NCBI GenBank assembly: GCA_022432975.1
Contig: CM039508.1
Location: 50,185,646 to 50,249,645, forward strand
DNA: 64,000 bases
Reading direction: 5' to 3'
DNA from: Begonia masoniana
Lineage: Eukaryota; Streptophyta; Magnoliopsida; Cucurbitales; Begoniaceae
Positions 12,097 through 23,673 of this stretch are shown one piece after another. The number at the start of each line of letters is the position of its first letter. Positions within the stretch are counted from its first letter, which is position 1. The position numbers and the translations under genes are program-made. The notes under the pieces were generated by a model that was not told where the DNA came from, did not search any database, and worked only from the letters and a program-made list of their open reading frames with translations.

Positions 12097-15000
12097 ATGG
12101 AGGTTGGAAGTATTGTTCAGTTTCTTGAGAACAAGACCATTTTAGTCACTGGTGCAACAGGCTTCCTCTCCAAGAGTATTTTCTCTCTCTAACTCTCTCT
12201 CTCTCTCTCTCTGGTTCTTTCTTTCTGAACATGATGGTGGTGGTGGTGCAGTAATGGTGGAGAAAGTGCTGAGGGTCCAGCCAAATGTGAAGAAGCTTTA
12301 TCTTCTTCTGCGAGCTGCAGATCATAAAGCCGCCACACAACGTTTTCAGAGCGAGGTAACTCGAAGACAAAAACGGAGAACATTTAATGACATTAATAAA
12401 AAAAAAAAAAGAAAGACAGTTTTTATTGTTTTCTGATCTGACCGAATGACTTTTTTAAAGGTGATTTCGAAAGATCTGTTCAGAAAGTTGAAGGAAAAAT
12501 GGGGTGAGAATGTGAGTAAACTGATATCGGAAAAGGTTCATCTGGTGGCCGGAGATATCTCTCAGCACGATTTTCTGTTAAAAGACCTGGATTTGACGGT
12601 ACAGATGTGCAGTGAAGTCGATTTAATTGTGAATTTAGCTGCAAATACCAATTTTGACGAAAGGTACATTGATGTTTAATTCTTTACAGCAACTTTATTT
12701 ACTATGGATGGGGCCCGGATCGATCTAGCTTCACCAGCCGAGCCGAATCTAAATGACAATTCTAACTGTTGAGTTTGTTAACTTGTTTTCTTCTAAAGAT
12801 CACTTGGATTCTCTCGAGAAATCGCCTAACGATGAAGATCTCATCATAAAAACTTGGATTTATTTAACAGTATCTCTAACGATGAGAACTTAATTGTTAT
12901 CGCTTCTAAGTTGAGAGGGTTATTAGTTGATTTTTCACTCTAAAGTTTAAGGGTTGTGTATTTTAACGTATATTTTTCTTAACATATGCTTTTGAACGTT
13001 ACATTTGCAAATTTTTTTGAATTTAATAGTCTATTTTTGTTTTTTTTTCTAAACAGATACGATGTTGCACTTGGTGTGAACACATTGGGAGCTAAGCATG
13101 TATTGAATTTTGCTAAAAATTGTCCAAAACTCAAGGCACTAGTCCATGTATCCACTGGTTGGATCTTCTCTCTTTGCTTCAAGTTCTTCAAATATTTAAC
13201 TTCACTAATATAATTAGTCGGTGATTAACCTTAATTACATCAATAATCATCAGCTTACGTGTGTGGAGAAAAGGAAGGACTCATTCTGGAGAGACCCTTC
13301 CGGTTGGTGAAACCCTAAACGGTACAATTGGGTTAGACATTGAAGATGAGCTAAGATTGGTGGATGAAAAATTGACAGGCCTTCGAGCAGACGGAGCCAA
13401 CGATCGAGCAATCACTTCCGCCATGAAAGATCTCGGTATTCAAAGGTTGGTTCTGTTTAATTTTCATGTTTAGTCATTTTTGTATCATTTTATTGAACAT
13501 GTTTGCTAGATTGAAACTTAGAATAAATTTCTCGCTCAAAATCTGGTAGAGAGAGATGAGGATCTAGAGAGAAGATTAGAACATAGTGTGATAGTCCGTC
13601 ATGTGAAGGCAAGGAGAGTCTAACTCATACCAATTAGATTGTATAATTCCACATCGTTTGAGAAAATGAAAAATGCATGATTTATAGTAAAGTTTCCTTT
13701 CATACTTAACACAATACGTTTTAAGCTAACTCCAAAAACAAAACTGTGCTGGCTCATGCTCAAAGTAGACAATTTTATACTGGGAGCATCACACTTAAGT
13801 CTTATTTAATGATGATTAGAACAAGATTGGAAATAATAAAATTCATTAATTATTGTACTTTAGTTTGATAAAATAAGACAGGTTTTATTGTCCAAGGTTT
13901 AGGTGAAACATTAATCAGACATAAATGAAGAAACTACAGTACGTAGCAAACGGTTGGAAATTACGTAAATAAGCTACAGGTGTCCAAACCTCGTAGGTTG
14001 ACATGTGGGGCCATTTTTTACTTATTTTTCCTCTAAAAAATCAATTATTTTAATTTACAAAAAAAGTACATAATATTGTTCTTTGTTCAGTTGTTGTCTT
14101 CTTTTAAGAATGATGGCATTGAATTCAATATTTATATCTTAAAAATAATAAAATTGTTGAATTAAAAATTAAACTTTCTTGTACTTGATTTTTAGTCTAG
14201 CTCCTTATTTGATGTGAACTCATCCATGTGGTCCATGTCACGCTCAATGCATTCCATTATTTTATATATGTAACATCTATTGTAATGCTCTTACTGATTA
14301 GTTGTTGTTTCCTTGAAATTGTGGTATCTTATACATTGAGGATAAGATTGGTTGTTGGCGTAATACAGGGTAGAGTTGCACAATTTCACGTTACCAAAAA
14401 AAGTAAATTAAATCGATACATAAATAGAGTTTTTTTCTGAACTAACAAGACACATTTTAAGGTAAGACCCAAAGACAAATCTACACGAATTTTCGCAAGA
14501 AATTCAACATCTTGATTTCGACAGTAGTACGATATTTTCTGTTTTAGGTTGAGAATTACACAACTTTGGTTTTGGGTTTTAGTTCAAACGACCTTGAATT
14601 AGTTAGAGATGAAATTTTAATTGAGTGAATGATATGTTTACCATATAATTTTATTTCTTAATTCTTATTATAATGATCATTTTTTTCTAGTAAGATATTG
14701 TCTGCTCTGGGGATTGGTCTGTAGTCCAATATTCTCATCAAAGATTTGTTTGGCGAAGACTTCTCAGTTGGTCACCCAATATGATGCTATTCTCACCGGA
14801 GCACTTTTAACTTCAGAGTTATTATAGAATTTGTTATCCAAAACCCGTCTTACTATCTTGGGAGAGTTTCCTTACATATGTTTCAGTTCCATATACCACC
14901 CCAAACGATGTGGGATTTTGACGATCCCCCATTTTTACGACTTGGTATTTGCCTATACTTAAGTCCGGGGTTTGCTTACACTCGGCTTAGGTTCTGAGGT

Positions 15001-17711
15001 TTGCCCCGCAACCTAAGGTTTACCCTACAGTCGTGCTCATATGTACACATTTGGGTCATCACAATCAGTCCCTCGGAGGCCTAACGTTCTCGTTGGCCAC
15101 ATTTCTAGTTGGGTACAGGCTCTGATATTATTTATAACGACTCATATTCCCAGTAAGATATTGTCCGCTCTGGGGATTGGTCTGTAGCCCAATATCCTCC
15201 CATCACGGATTTGTTTGGAGAGGACTTCCCAGTCGGTCATCCAACATGGTGCTGCTATTACTAGATCACTTTTAACTTCGGAATTCTTATGAGATCTGTT
15301 GTCAATTGTGCTCCAAAACGCGTCTTATTATTTTGGAAAAGTTTCCTTACATGTTTCATTTCCATATACCACCCCATGCGATGTGAGATTGTGACAACCC
15401 GCCGTTTTACGATCCGGGATTTGCATATACTTGAGTTCGGGATTTGCCTACACTCGGCTTAGCTCCCGACTTTTGCCCTGCAATCGTACTCATACGTACA
15501 CATTCGGGTCATCACACTTATATTCTGACGTGACACTACTTAATTTATGCAGTTAACATGATAAATTATAAATAATTAAAATAAGTTATTAACTGTATCA
15601 ATTTATGTGTGACACTTCAGAATGTAATAATTATTAGATAAAAGTAGTATTTTTCATCTTAATTATACAATACACCCAAAGACCATATTCAAGTAATGTG
15701 GGGTGAATGAGTCATCACAAGAAATGCGTTTAATCTTAATGGTGGGAGTAGAGTTTCACAAATGTATCAAAATTAAGGCTCAACGGACGTATGGCTGACA
15801 GAAATGTCGAGCCTCAAAGGTAAAAAGATTGTGATATTCCGTCTTGTGAGGGAAAGAACAATCACAGACTTAACCAGTTCCTGAAAAATTGAACAATCTC
15901 ACATCGTTTAGAAAACTTGAAGGAGTTTAGTACAAATATAGATACAGATTTCTATTCTTAAAGTAACATGACATGTTTTAAGTAAAATTGAAAAAACAAA
16001 TTCATTTAAATTTCAGTCCAAAGCAGATAATATATTAAAAGAGAAACTTACGTAGACTCCTATTAGATTACTGATATTATCGTTTATAATTACAGTGCTC
16101 AAGAACAAAACGGATAAATATTCTTAATTCTTTTTTGTTTAAATTGTTTGATGAATATTTGAAATAAGGGCAAGGAAATATGGATGGCCAAATACATATG
16201 TATTCACAAAAGCAATGGGAGAGATGATGATTGGGCAACTCAAACAAAATCTACCTGTAATCATCCTTCGTCCAAGCATCATCACCAGTACTTTTAAAGA
16301 ACCTTTTCCTGGTTGGGTCGAAGGAGTCAGGTAAATTTTCCTTTCCCTGTTTGGTCAATGAGAAAGTGATGGAAAATGAAATGAATCTTGAGTTATTTAA
16401 TGATTCTCTTCACTGGTTTTCAATGTTAGAACCATTGACAGCCTAGCTATTGGTTATGGAAAAGGAAAGCTAACCTGCTTCCTTGGAGATCCCGACTCAA
16501 TTGTCGATGTGGTAAGAAATCCATGCTTATATTTTTTGAATATAATCAGAAGAACAAATCAAAATATGAACGTTTAGGCTCATTTACAAATTATATCTTG
16601 AATTTTTCTTTATACAAATTGTACTTCATTTTTCAGCTATTAGCAATTCATCGTCGATGTCTTTGTTAAATCCCGCACGCATATTTATGTTTTCCATTTA
16701 ATTAGACATTTTAATCAGATTTTTAACCCATTCGAAAGGTTGGAATTTGTTTAAAACACATGAATTAATAGAAAACATGCTATGCACGTGTTAGATTAAA
16801 CAAATAAATTGATTACATGATGAAAAAATATCAAAGAAACCTATGAAATATTCGATGATAATTGATGATTGATCACACAGATTCCGGCGGATATGGTGGT
16901 GAACACAATACTAGTGTCAATGGCAGTGCATTCGAAGAAAGACTGTGATGGGATTTACCAAGTGGGATCGTCTGTAAGTAATCCGGTGAGATTGGACGAC
17001 ATAAAGGAGTATGGGTTTCGTTACTTCATGGCCAAGCCATGGATCAACAAGGACGGCAAGCCTGTAAAAGTCGGCAAAATCACCGTCTTTAACAGCATGG
17101 ACAGCTTCCGCACTTACATGACTCTTCGTTATTTCCTCTTTCTCAAGGTTTGAATTTCATCTTTGATCTTATCATCTTCCTTAAGAATGTTCTTAGGGTT
17201 TCAAACTTTTTTTTAGGGTTTAGGGTTTTCTTTTTTGAAAATTTTCTGGGTTTAAGGTTTTCTTTTTTTGGAAAGTTTAGGGTTTCGGTTTTTTTTGTAG
17301 GGATTCGGGTTTTGCAAGATCTAAACTTTGCTGGTCTGATTACTTATCTTCTCCATTTACAGGGTTTAGAGGTAGTAAACTCTGCGTTTTGCCACTTATT
17401 TGAAGGAACATATCTTAATCTGGACAGAAAGATCAAATACGTAATGAAACTAGTAGAACTCTATAGGCCATATTTGTTCTTCAAAGGAGTGTAAGTTTTT
17501 TGGACTCTTTCTTCCCTCTGTGTTTGCATTATGAGCTGATTGATGATCTTGTTTTAGGTTCGACGACATCAACACCGAGAAGCTTCGGTTAGCGGCTCGA
17601 GAGATTGGAGTCGAGAAAGATATGTTCTACTTGGACCCTAAAAAAATTGATTGGGATGATTACTTCATGAACATCCACATTCCAGGAGCAGTGCGTTATA
17701 TTTTCAAATGA
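12097..17711 (+). CDS. FAR: Alcohol-forming fatty acyl-CoA reductase, 10 exons, frameshift in exon 5
   Basis: CDS join(12097..12175,12252..12355,12461..12663,13057..13157,13254..13445,16169..16330,16430..16511,16881..17147,17363..17490,17558..17711). It totals 1472 nt, one short of 491 codons, and the family is about 490 aa. FARs reduce very-long-chain acyl-CoA to primary alcohols with NADPH, for cuticular wax, suberin or sporopollenin. Visible motifs are Rossmann TGATGFLSK near the N-terminus, [17 protein letters not shown], catalytic YVFTK in exon 6, [16 protein letters not shown], and a C-terminal FAR_C domain ending [11 protein letters not shown]. In exon 5 the frame reading [16 protein letters not shown] shifts by one near 13295-13302, and [18 protein letters not shown] continues in the other frame. 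As written, translation stops a few codons later. Every splice site is intact, which points to a recent lesion or a sequencing error. Intron 5 is 2.7 kb and full of LTR remnants. AATAAA lies near 17785. Confidence 0.92.
13591..13780 (+). mobile_element. Solo-LTR-like fragment in FAR intron 5
   Basis: Landmarks GTGATAGTCCGTC, GTATAATTCCACATCG, AATACGTTTTAAGCTAA and CAAAGTAGACAATTTTATACTGGGAGC recall plant TRIM LTRs. A related fragment lies at 15834-16035 and a weaker one near 14390-14480. Boundaries are approximate and no PBS is seen. Confidence 0.5.
14669..15516 (-). mobile_element. Complete 848-bp TRIM retrotransposon in FAR intron 5
   Basis: Minus-strand element. The 5' LTR is 15133-15516 (384 bp) and the 3' LTR 14669-15063 (395 bp), both starting TGTGATGACCC and ending near CGTTATA or CATTATA. 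The internal region is only 69 bp (15064-15132) and carries the PBS TAATATCAGAGCC beside the 5' LTR. The target duplication CTTAT is present at 14664-14668 and 15517-15521. The LTRs are visibly diverged, so the insertion is old. The expected CA at the LTR end is TA, as from deamination of a methylated C. No coding capacity. Confidence 0.9.
15834..16035 (+). mobile_element. Second solo-LTR-like fragment in FAR intron 5
   Basis: It shares ordered landmarks with 13591-13780: TGATATTCCGTCTTGTGAGG, AACAATCTCACATCG, ACATGTTTTAAGTAAAATTG and CCAAAGCAGATAATATATTA. It ends about 130 bp before exon 6. Boundaries are approximate. Confidence 0.5.
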
Positions 17712-17968
17712 TGTTTACCAAAATGTTGTGTAAAATCTGTAAAACTAATGTCATTGGTTGTGGAAGGTGGATTTTAATTCAAAAAATAAAGTTTCGGATA
17801 TATATTTGTGATTGTACTCGTCGGGAAGTAACAAAAGGTCGCTTTCGATGCCCTGAGAATGTTATGTTATTCTAATTGACATAAATTGTTGTTATTAATG
17901 TACGTTGTTTGACTTTCAATCAATATAATCTTTGTCTCTGCGTTTTGACATGGTAACTACGGGGATTA
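17712..17968. other. FAR 3' flank
   Basis: Contains the FAR 3' UTR with AATAAA near 17785. The Copia 5' LTR begins 258 bp after the stop codon. Confidence 0.5.
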
Positions 17969-18207
17969 TGTTAGAATTTGACATGATCTAAATTTTAGTT
18001 TGGTCGGGTCGGACCAGTATATCAATATTAGAATTTTATATATTCTCTATATATTGATACTTTAGTCGCAAAACTCATTGTACCGATTTTGATTAGTGAT
18101 TTCTCTCATCTGCTCGTGGTTTTTTTTCCTTATAAGGTTTACATGTAAATTTCAATGTCCATTATTTTCTCGTTTTCCTTTTCGGTTTCTCGTTCAATTT
18201 TTTAACA
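17969..18207 (+). repeat. Copia 5' LTR with adjacent tRNA-Met PBS
   Basis: TGTTAGAATTTG start and TTAACA end. The PBS TGGTATCAGAGTGACG follows at 18210-18225. Shared internal landmarks with the 3' LTR are GTATATCAATATTA, CTCTATATATTGATA, CATTGTACCGATTTT and ATTAGTGATTTCTCTC. Confidence 0.85.
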
Positions 18208-18225
18208 ATTGGTATCAGAGTGACG

Positions 18226-19066
18226 TTGAAGGTTTCCGAAAATCAAATTGATTTATCGAAGATATTGAACAATTTTACTGGCTTGCAATTTTTGAAAAAT
18301 TGCAATTGTGGAAAAAGAAATCATGAAATAGAAAAAAAAAAAAATTGTTCTTTTCTTCTCCCAACGAAGAAGACCAGAGGCAGCCCTAGGAGAGGGACGA
18401 TGTTTGACGAAAGAAGAGGCATGCCATAGTCACCGCCGTCGCACAGAGAGATTATCTCTCGCACCGCTGCTCCTGAAGAAACTGTCGCACAGTCGACGAA
18501 CCACCGAGAATCAGCACAGAAGACAACGCTCGATCAGCTGTCATCGTTCTGTCGCGCAGTGCCTTCGTTCAGAAATTGCCGTTGTCCGAGAAGAAGAAAC
18601 CATCGTCCGTGAAAAGAATGACAGTCGCCGCCGTGCGAGAAAAAGAAAGCGTCAAGGAAGAAGAAGTTCCTCATCACTGCCATCGCCGACCTGCTCCGAC
18701 GCAGAGCTGAGCTAGTTTGCTGCCGCCGCCACCCATCTTCAATCTGTTCTGTTCTGTTGAAGCTCCGTTGTCTGTTGCCTACACAGAACACGATCTGTTG
18801 TTTGTTGCAAAGTTTAAAATTTGCGCCAAGGATTAGTGCAAACATATTGAAGATTTTTTGAGAAGATATTTTTGGAGCTGAATAATTGATATGGAAATAT
18901 CTGTTTTTGGGCGAGACTGTTGGTTATGGTTATTTTGTTGGATTTCAGATTTGTTTTGAAATTTTCAAGAAACTGTTTTTCGGTTGGGATATCATTTTTT
19001 TGGATTCTTAACAAATTGAGAATAGAGAGATTTATTCTGATAGTTTGTGGGAGCTGTTTTTTAATC
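18226..19066 (+). other. Copia 5' leader between PBS and gag
   Basis: Purine-rich, less AT-rich sequence with short open frames that resemble no known protein. Such untranslated leaders, with packaging and dimerisation functions, are usual in Copia elements. No internal gene is supported. Confidence 0.5.
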
Positions 19067-19193
19067 ATGGTGAGCAACCTGAGTCAGATGGTCACGTTGA
19101 ACGGCTCCAACTATCATGCGTGGAAAGGGAAGATGGATGATCTTCTCTATGTAAAAGACTATTATCTGTCTGTGTTTGCTGGTGCGAAGCCAG
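19067..19193 (+). pseudogene. Copia gag N-terminus, cut by nested LTR
   Basis: The ATG at 19067 opens MVSNLSQMVTLNGSNYHAWK, the typical Copia gag (UBN2-type) start, continuing to AGAKP. The frame then runs into the foreign LTR (TGTAACGCCCCG) at 19195. About 27 codons are missing between this and the continuation at 27722, so the nested block replaced a little target sequence or a deletion followed. Confidence 0.85.
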
Positions 19194-19194
19194 C

Positions 19195-22100
19195 TGTAAC
19201 GCCCCGAACCCGCCCCGGCTCTGTGCGTCACATATCAAACCCAACCCGCGATTAAAACGACGTTTAAAATAATTTTCGATAAAATTTTGACTCGGTTTTC
19301 GAGTTTTCCGAACCCCGGATTTTTGTTGGGAAACGCACCCAAAATAAGTTTAAAATACGTCGAAAAATGTCGGGTTAAAATAATTTGGAAATAGGAATAT
19401 TTTTAAAAAAATTCAAAGTTGGGTACTGCTCTCACGCGCGCGCGCCTCGCATGCATCGCGCGCCTCGCGCATCTCGTGCGCGCACCGCGCGCGCGCGAGT
19501 GGCGAACATTCACCACAGGGTGACGAGCGTTCGCCAACCTCTCGGGTGCTACAGTAACCGAGAGGCGCATTGCAGCGAACGTTCGCTGCTGGGCGGCGAA
19601 CGTTCGCCTCTGCGCGCCTTGCGCACCAGCACCCTGCCTTGCGCGCCCTGCCGATCTTCTTCACTTTTTCTCCAATTTTTCCCAAGCCAAACACTTTCAA
19701 AAATCCCGAAATTTTTACCATACACTCCCGACACCCAAATCTTTGAGTCCCGTAAAAATTTTGGAAAACCGACTTAAAACGGATAATTAAAAAAAATAGC
19801 AAATATAACCCAACGTTATTTAGTTTAAAATCAAAACAGACGGCGTAACGCCTAATATTCGATAAACCAAAAACTGCAAATTTAAAACAAAAAACAGACT
19901 ATTTCAAACCCCAAACCCTTACGACCATTACAACAATAGTTTTAAACACAATCGACTCGCAAAATAAAATCATACCACAACCGACTCGCAAAATAAAATC
20001 ATTTACAACCACACCTTCCAAAACATGTACAAAAACATTTATAACAAACCTTCCAGTTTTCTAACTTATTTCCAACCAAAATTCTTACAAAACCTATCTT
20101 ACACCCTTCCACAAAATACCTGAGGAACACAGTGGTCCAGACGCCCGTCGAGGCATTCAGAATCCCCAGTGTGCTTATCAGCATGAGCAGGTCGAGGCAT
20201 TCAGAATCCCCAGTGTGCTTATCAGCATGAGCAGGTCGAGGCATTCAGAATCCCCAGTGTGCTTATCAGCATGAGCAGGTCGAGGCATTCAGAATCCCCA
20301 GTGTGCTTATCAGCATGAGCAGGTCGAGGCATTCAGAATCCCCAGTGTGCTTATCAGCATGAGCAGGTCGAGGCATTCAGAATCCCCAGTGTGCTTATCA
20401 GCATGAGCAGGTCGAGGCATTCAGAATCCCCAGTGTGCTTATCAGCATGAGCAGGTCGAGGCATTCAGAATCCCCAGTGTGCTTATCAGCATGAGCAGGT
20501 CGAGGCATTCAGAATCCCCAGTGTGCTTATCAGCATGAGCAGGTCGAGGCATTCAGAATCCCCAGTGTGCTTATCAGCATGAGCAGGTCGAGGCATTCAG
20601 AATCCCCAGTGTGCTTATCAGCATGAGCAGGTCGAGGCATTCAGAATCCCCAGTGTGCTTATCAGCATGAGCAGGTCGAGGCATTCAGAATCCCCAGTGT
20701 GCTTATCAGCATGAGCAGGTCGAGGCATTCAGAATCCCCAGTGTGCTTATCAGCATGAGCAGGTCGAGGCATTCAGAATCCCCAGTGTGCTTATCAGCAT
20801 GAGCAGGTCGAGGCATTCAGAATCCCCAGTGTGCTTATCAGCATGAGCAGGTCGAGGCATTCAGAATCCCCAGTGTGCTTATCAGCATGAGCAGGTCGAG
20901 GCATTCAGAATCCCCAGTGTGCTTATCAGCATGAGCAGGTCGAGGCATTCAGAATCCCCAGTGTGCTTATCAGCATGAGCAGGTCGAGGCATTCAGAATC
21001 CCCAGTGTGCTTATCAGCATGAGCAGGTCGAGGCATTCAGAATCCCCAGTGTGCTTATCAGCATGAGCAGGTCGAGGCATTCAGAATCCCCAGTGTGCTT
21101 ATCAGCATGAGCAGGTCGAGGCATTCAGAATCCCCAGTGTGCTTATCAGCATGAGCAGGTCGAGGCATTCAGAATCCCCAGTGTGCTTATCAGCATGAGC
21201 AGGTCGAGGCATTCAGAATCCCCAGTGTGCTTATCAGCATGAGCAGGTCGAGGCATTCAGAATCCCCAGTGTGCTTATCAGCATGAGCAGGTCGAGGCAT
21301 TCAGAATCCCCAGTGTGCTTATCAGCATGAGCAGGTCGAGGCATTCAGAATCCCCAGTGTGCTTATCAGCATGAGCAGGTCGAGGCATTCAGAATCCCCA
21401 GTGTGCTTATCAGCATGAGCAGGTCGAGGCATTCAGAATCCCCAGTGTGCTTATCAGCATGAGCAGGTCGAGGCATTCAGAATCCCCAGTGTGCTTATCA
21501 GCATGAGCAGGTCGAGGCATTCAGAATCCCCAGTGTGCTTATCAGCATGAGCAGGTCGAGGCATTCAGAATCCCCAGTGTGCTTATCAGCATGAGCAGGT
21601 CGAGGCATTCAGAATCCCCAGTGTGCTTATCAGCATGAGCAGGTCGAGGCATTCAGAATCCCCAGTGTGCTTATCAGCATGAGCAGGTCGAGGCATTCAG
21701 AATCCCCAGTGTGCTTATCAGCATGAGCAGGTCGAGGCATTCAGAATCCCCAGTGTGCTTATCAGCATGAGCAGGTCGAGGCATTCAGAATCCCCAGTGT
21801 GCTTATCAGCATGAGCAGGTCGAGGCATTCAGAATCCCCAGTGTGCTTATCAGCATGAGCAGGTCGAGGCATTCAGAATCCCCAGTGTGCTTATCAGCAT
21901 GAGCAGGTCGAGGCATTCAGAATCCCCAGTGTGCTTATCAGCATGAGCAGGTCGAGGCATTCAGAATCCCCAGTGTGCTTATCAGCATGAGCAGGTCGAG
22001 GCATTCAGAATCCCCAGTGTGCTTATCAGCATGAGCAGGTCGAGGCATTCAGAATCCCCAGTGTGCTTATCAGCATGAGCAGGTCGAGGCATTCAGAATC

Positions 22101-23673
22101 CCCAGTGTGCTTATCAGCATGAGCAGGTCGAGGCATTCAGAATCCCCAGTGTGCTTATCAGCATGAGCAGGTCGAGGCATTCAGAATCCCCAGTGTGCTT
22201 ATCAGCATGAGCAGGTCGAGGCATTCAGAATCCCCAGTGTGCTTATCAGCATGAGCAGGTCGAGGCATTCAGAATCCCCAGTGTGCTTATCAGCATGAGC
22301 AGGTCGAGGCATTCAGAATCCCCAGTGTGCTTATCAGCATGAGCAGGTCGAGGCATTCAGAATCCCCAGTGTGCTTATCAGCATGAGCAGGTCGAGGCAT
22401 TCAGAATCCCCAGTGTGCTTATCAGCATGAGCAGGTCGAGGCATTCAGAATCCCCAGTGTGCTTATCAGCATGAGCAGGTCGAGGCATTCAGAATCCCCA
22501 GTGTGCTTATCAGCATGAGCAGGTCGAGGCATTCAGAATCCCCAGTGTGCTTATCAGCATGAGCAGGTCGAGGCATTCAGAATCCCCAGTGTGCTTATCA
22601 GCATGAGCAGGTCGAGGCATTCAGAATCCCCAGTGTGCTTATCAGCATGAGCAGGTCGAGGCATTCAGAATCCCCATTGTGCCTTTCAGCACGAGCAGGT
22701 CGAGGCATTCAGAATCCCCAGTGTGCTTATCAGCATGAGCAGGTCGAGACATTCATACTCACGACGCATTACGTACATTAGCATCTCGAATAAAATCCCT
22801 CGCGAGGTTCTCAACGAGCCACTTGCCCGACGAAGCTATCTTACTCAAGAACAAGTTATAATCAATTCTTATTTTGCATTTCATCATCCTCACCACTCGA
22901 ACATGCAAAACACGTGATTTCGTCAGTTAGAAAACAATGATGCATGACACACAATGCATAACATAAAGCAAAACATAACAAACAAACAAACAATCCCTAC
23001 CGTTCTATGGTGTAAGCCCGAAGGCAACAAACACACATCCGCTACTTACCTGGTTGCTCCAAAGATATTTCGTCATTTTGTCTCACCGAACGACACGCTC
23101 GATTACCTAACCATTAAAGAAAATTTACTTAGTAACCAACTAAAGGATTCTAAAAATTCAACTAACTTAAACTAACCTCCCTTTTTAACCTAAAACTAAC
23201 CAACACTCAAACAATCTCACCTTAACACATAAACCCGATTTTTACCCAAAATTGACTGTCAAACTTCAAACGGTCATAACTTTCTCGTTTTTCAACGGAT
23301 TTCGACGTGCCACCCCAATTCGGAAACCTCTACACGTCTACTATCCATTCAAACACTCAAATTAACCAAACAACATACTTAGCCAAGCCGAAATGCACAG
23401 ACCAGAACCGGTTACACAGTTGTATAAAAACCGGTTTTGTGTAACTTCCATCTATCTATCCCTAAAATCAACCTAAACCAATTCATCTAACCTCTTAATC
23501 ATGAACTTAGGGAATAAAACCACCATTTTAACCCCAATTTTCGGACTTCACCATTTAGGGTTTTCAAACCCTATGCAATCTTCACCAAAACACCCTAAAA
23601 ACTTCTAAAAACAAACCCTAAATGCCTAAAACTCAAAACCCCATTAAAAACTCACCTTAATCTCTTGAAAATT
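19195..23673 (-). mobile_element. LTR-retrotransposon LTR-like sequence hosting the 44-bp array
   Basis: It starts TGTAACGCCCCGAACCCG on the plus strand, i.e. a minus-strand LTR ending GGGGCGTTACA, a common plant LTR terminus. 19430-19640 is strongly GC-rich, with CGCGCG runs and two perfect 14-bp palindromes. The 44-bp array occupies 20147-22757. 22758-23673 is an A/C-rich flank with many AACCCTAAA-like words. No coding domain is seen, and the other terminus is lost at the junction with the 49-bp array. Gypsy affiliation is likely but not proven. Confidence 0.55.
20147..22757 (+). repeat. 44-bp minisatellite, 59 units plus a partial unit
   Basis: Units begin GTCGAGGCATTCAGAATCCC and end CATGAGCAG. 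Starts at 20147 and 22743 differ by 2596, exactly 59 x 44, so no unit in between has a net length change. Units look identical apart from the last full one (CCATTGTGCCTTTCAGCACG variant) and the partial terminal unit. It is embedded in an LTR-like sequence. Variation only at the edge implies recent homogenisation, or assembler replication of one unit. Confidence 0.97.

Noticed and set aside
18404..18845. Arg/Ser-rich open frames resembling a splicing factor
   Set aside because: They lie in the untranslated leader of the Copia element between PBS and gag, on both strands, with no recognisable domain.
20147..22757. Possible CRISPR array
   Set aside because: Units are contiguous identical 44-mers without variable spacers, in a plant nuclear LTR context; this is a minisatellite.
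23520..23660. Interstitial telomere repeat (AAACCCTAA-like words)
   Set aside because: Words are irregular and interrupted; no run of plant telomere heptamers.
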